DNA of 7,855 bases. It comes from an uncultured Erysipelotrichaceae bacterium (GTDB lineage: Bacteria; Bacillota_I; Bacilli_A; RFN20; CAG-826). The position numbers and the translations under genes were made by a program. The DNA lies in NCBI GenBank assembly GCA_902774655.1, contig CACYJD010000075.1:1-7855 (forward strand), in the 5' to 3' direction. Shown here one piece after another: positions 5,719 to 7,855 of this stretch. The notes under the pieces are model-generated. The model made no database searches. It worked only from the letters and a program-made list of their open reading frames with translations, and was not told where the DNA came from. The first letter of the stretch is position 1. Every line of letters begins with the position of its first letter.

Positions 5719-6978
5719 CTACTTTGAAATCCTAACAACAACTTTAGTGCCTCTATTTGGTTCACTTTCAACTTTCATATCACCGTGGCACATTGTGGTA
5801 ATACGATATCTAACATTATTTAAACCAATATGTTCATTACTTTCAAAATCAATAGAGTTAACATCAAAACCAACTCCATCATCAATGACTTCGATGTAAT
5901 AATAGTTTCCTATTGTATAGGTTCTAATTGTAACAACGCCACCATCAATTTTCTTCAAGATGCCATGCTTAATTGAGTTTTCAACAAGTGGCTGGATTGT
6001 CAATGGAGGAACACTGAAATTAAATGCTTTTATATCGTAAATCACGTTTAAACGATCGTTAAATCTCATCTTTTCAAGAGATACATAAGTTTGAATGTGC
6101 TTAAGTTCGTCTTCAAATGGAACCAAGTGAGTTTCAGTAAGTGTCGCAAAATTCATTCTTAAATAATCAGTAAAATCATCAAGTGCTTTTTGAGCTTTAT
6201 TAGGTTCAATTGGAATTAAAGTAGAAATGGAAGAAAGGGTATTATAAACGAAGTGTGGTCGAATTTGACTGACCATTATCTTCACATTGGCGTCTTTTAG
6301 GCGCTTTTCTTCTTCTCTAAGTTTGATATTCTTTTCAACATTTAAGAATAAGAATAGGATTTCAATTGCTAAAAGCAAAGTAGCATAAGCAATTGCGTAA
6401 CCTTTTAATCTGTTTTGTAAAAGGATAGAAGCAAACGGCAATACACAATATAAAGAAAAGGCTATCTTTTCTCTTAAATTTAATGTTTTAACAAAGAATA
6501 CGAGCACAAATACCAAAACCAACATAATAAATTGATAGCCTTGAGATAGAATCATGAATTTGGCACGCTCATAATTTCCATCAACAGGTGCAAAATACAT
6601 ATGAGTGAAAACATTAACAATATCTGAAATTACAAATATTGCAAAAAGCGAATAATTTATAGCATCAAGTATCTTTTTACTCTTTCCTGGTATTCTTGCG
6701 TATGTCGAGAAATATACATAGAAAAGTAACAATTCAATATTGTTCATTATGTAAAATACTGTATAAAAAGCCATTATAAAATTGTCACTTGTATAGACTG
6801 TTTTCACTAAGACAAATGTGAAATAAGTAATAAAATGAACCATAGTAAAAATGCAGAAACTCATCAGTGCAATTTCGTCTTTTCTTTTGTCTTTTTTTAG
6901 GATGATATTAACGATGTGAATTAATAGTAACAAAACGCCTACCAAACAAATCGTCGCATTAACACTTACTGGATCCAT
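5719..6978 (-). CDS. Sensor histidine kinase, LytS/YesM type, about seven membrane segments
   Basis: This is a 419-residue membrane sensor kinase. About seven hydrophobic segments (roughly 7-27, 36-59, 67-93, 107-126, 141-163, 171-189, 193-213) form the N-terminal half, with no sizeable extracellular domain. A charged helical linker (214-232) leads to a His_kinase domain: QIRPHFVYNTLSSI with phosphoacceptor His242, N-box PPLTIQPLVENSIKHG with Asn334, and the ATP-binding boxes VIDDGVGFD (364-372) and HIGLNNVRYRI (383-393). It should phosphorylate the response regulator that follows 6 bases later. The start is forced: an in-frame TAA lies 11 codons upstream (7014-7012), with no ATG, GTG or TTG in between. 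Yet there is no Shine-Dalgarno. The signal could be a small hydrophobic ligand or membrane state, but that is a guess. Confidence 0.95.
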   Translation of the reverse strand: MDPVSVNATICLVGVLLLLIHIVNIILKKDKRKDEIALMSFCIFTMVHFITYFTFVLVKTVYTSDNFIMAFYTVFYIMNNIELLLFYVYFSTYARIPGKSKKILDAINYSLFAIFVISDIVNVFTHMYFAPVDGNYERAKFMILSQGYQFIMLVLVFVLVFFVKTLNLREKIAFSLYCVLPFASILLQNRLKGYAIAYATLLLAIEILFLFLNVEKNIKLREEEKRLKDANVKIMVSQIRPHFVYNTLSSISTLIPIEPNKAQKALDDFTDYLRMNFATLTETHLVPFEDELKHIQTYVSLEKMRFNDRLNVIYDIKAFNFSVPPLTIQPLVENSIKHGILKKIDGGVVTIRTYTIGNYYYIEVIDDGVGFDVNSIDFESNEHIGLNNVRYRITTMCHGDMKVESEPNRGTKVVVRISK

Positions 6979-6984
6979 ACCAAA

Positions 6985-7003
6985 ATTATATATGAAAATT
7001 ATA
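6985..7003 (-). promoter_or_regulatory. Candidate promoter elements of the two-component operon
   Basis: Two TATAAT boxes lie on the minus strand before the kinase: 7003-6998 and 6990-6985. The nearer one ends 6 bases before the ATG, so its transcript would begin at the start codon itself; its -35 is poor (AATGTA). The farther one, with TTTAAT at 7027-7022 (18-base spacer), would leave a leader of about 13 bases lacking a ribosome site. The 67 bp between the kinase and the broken methyltransferase hold only this and a weak AT-rich hairpin, AAACTT/AAGTTT. Confidence 0.4.
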
Positions 7004-7045
7004 TAATTACATTATTTGCAAATTAAACTTGCTAAAAGTTTCGAT

Positions 7046-7207
7046 TTAATCAGTTATTTTAATTGCGCAAATGGCACAATTTTGTTTAGGATTATACGCT
7101 CCCACTAATTCATCCAACTTAAATTCAATATTACTATTAAATAGATTTTGCTGCATTTTCCATTACAAAAAGGGCAAATTGAGTTCTTGCCATCCTCATA
7201 ATAATAT
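7046..7207 (-). pseudogene. Frameshifted zinc-ribbon tail of the methyltransferase
   Basis: After the methyltransferase stop (TGA 7210-7208), coding sense continues. Skipping one base at the A6 run (7214-7219) gives IEYYYEDGKNSICPFCNGK; adding one base at the A4 run (7156-7159) returns to the original frame and gives MQQNLFNSNIEF, then KLDELVGAYNPKQN, then CAICAIKITD, ending at TAA 7048-7046. The joined product carries C-x2-C-x29-C-x2-C, a zinc-ribbon pattern that appears only when both indels are repaired. This suggests the intact gene ended here, about 54 residues later than the present stop. It could be real decay of the gene end or two sequencing errors in A-runs. Confidence 0.7.
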
Positions 7208-7855
7208 TCAATCTTTTTTACCGCATCTTTTTTCAGCATATTTTAGAAAATTATTATTTATATCGATACCAATGGAATTTCTATTGTTTTTCATTGCAAC
7301 AAAACATGTTGTACCACTGCCAACAAAGGGATCAAGCACAATGCCCTTTGGTGGACAGGTTACAACAATTGGAAACTCCACTAAATCTTCTGGGTATGGA
7401 GCATAATGCAAACTATTCTTCGCAGGTAAAACGTCCCATACGTCTGAAGGTTTATTATGTTTTGATTTAATAACCAAAAAGCCATTCTTCTCTAGTTCGT
7501 GTTTTCTATTTTCACTATTTACTTTGTTATGTCCTTTGATCAATATACGAAAGTCACTAATCGATCCTTCTTGAATCTCCTTTAAGCATATTTGTAAAGC
7601 GCCCAAGGCATTTTGTTTTTCGATTTTAGTGAGAATAGTAGAAGCATTGATAATCTTCATATAGTTAACACCAGTAACGTTAGAAGATGTTTTAACTATA
7701 TTACCCTCAATTTTCGGTTTTCTCTTATTAGCGTCTAAAGCGACTAGGTTATAGTAAAAGTTGTTTGTTTTAACAAAATGGTAAAAATGCTCATACGAAT
7801 TTGACAGTCTCTTTTTATATGATGTCGGGGTATATGAGGTTTTTTCCCAAATAAT
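7208..7855 (-). CDS. DNA amino-methyltransferase, C-terminal part (5' end beyond window)
   Basis: The frame is open at the right edge, and 215 residues are visible. They belong to the N6-adenine/N4-cytosine methyltransferase family, beta class, in which the catalytic half comes first and the AdoMet-binding half last. The visible part starts just after the catalytic (D/N)PP(Y/W) region with IIWEKTSYTPTSYKKRLSNS and YEHFYHFVK. A variable region follows, probably target recognition, then SDVWDV (137-142), HYAPYPEDLVEFPI (150-163, motif X) and DPFVGSGTT (175-183, motif I, AdoMet binding), then GIDIN. It transfers a methyl group from AdoMet to a base in a specific DNA site; the site cannot be read from sequence. 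A restriction partner, if any, lies outside. The frame ends at TGA 7210-7208, which looks premature because a zinc-ribbon tail follows out of frame. The ATG at 7660 is internal, not the true start. Confidence 0.9.
   Translation of the reverse strand: MIWEKTSYTPTSYKKRLSNSYEHFYHFVKTNNFYYNLVALDANKRKPKIEGNIVKTSSNVTGVNYMKIINASTILTKIEKQNALGALQICLKEIQEGSISDFRILIKGHNKVNSENRKHELEKNGFLVIKSKHNKPSDVWDVLPAKNSLHYAPYPEDLVEFPIVVTCPPKGIVLDPFVGSGTTCFVAMKNNRNSIGIDINNNFLKYAEKRCGKKD

Noticed and set aside
7190..7210. TGA read as Trp, extending the methyltransferase
   Set aside because: Readthrough gives a short Trp/Leu-rich tail that stops at TAA and misses the CxxC pairs; all other Trp codons seen in the window are TGG and rnfC uses TGA as stop.
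7156..7219. Programmed ribosomal frameshifting in the methyltransferase
   Set aside because: It would need a +1 shift at the A6 run and then a -1 shift only about 50 bases later; the first is not a standard slippery arrangement for +1, so indels are simpler.
7071..7406. Plus-strand frame of 111 codons
   Set aside because: It is antisense to the methyltransferase motif I region and its broken tail; the minus-strand reading contains the conserved motifs.

Overview
The window reads as a piece of an AT-rich, low-GC Gram-positive chromosome. Uncultured Bacilli of the Erysipelotrichales/RF39/Izemoplasmatales type would fit the gene content and base composition, but I cannot place it firmly. The genetic code looks standard: long frames have no internal TGA, Trp codons are TGG, and TGA is used as a stop (rnfC). 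Almost every gene is on the minus strand; the only clear plus-strand gene is a small Lys-rich protein at 4600-4890. No rRNA, tRNA, CRISPR array or insertion sequence is visible.

Left part (1-3408, minus strand): three genes of an Rnf ion-translocating ferredoxin:NAD+ oxidoreductase operon in the order rnfC, rnfD, rnfG-E. They are joined by overlaps of 4 nt and 8 nt. The last one is unusual: the FMN-carrying RnfG and the membrane Fe-S subunit RnfE form one continuous frame, which runs off the left edge. rnfA and rnfB, expected next, would lie outside. Upstream of rnfC, 3409-3480 holds a promoter candidate and two palindromes.

Middle (3508-4960): a sugar-nucleotide-type nucleotidyltransferase on the minus strand with its own promoter and terminator, and, divergent from it, the small Lys-rich protein with two similar 20-residue segments. 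This gene converges on the next operon, and the two share one bidirectional hairpin terminator.

Right-centre (4954-6978, minus strand): a two-component system. It comprises a LytS/YesM-type histidine kinase with about seven membrane segments and a response regulator with a receiver plus SARP-like winged-helix output, separated by 6 nt. What it senses and controls is not visible here.

Right edge (7046-7855, minus strand): the C-terminal part of a beta-class DNA amino-methyltransferase. After its stop at 7208, a CxxC...CxxC zinc-ribbon tail can be reconstructed only by allowing two compensating one-base indels in A-runs. This is either recent decay or sequencing error.

Nothing here is a clear new system. 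The points most worth a second look are the RnfG-RnfE fusion and its membrane topology, the repaired zinc-ribbon tail of the methyltransferase, the forced start codons without Shine-Dalgarno at rnfC and the kinase (possible leaderless mRNAs), and the unrecognised duplicated small protein.
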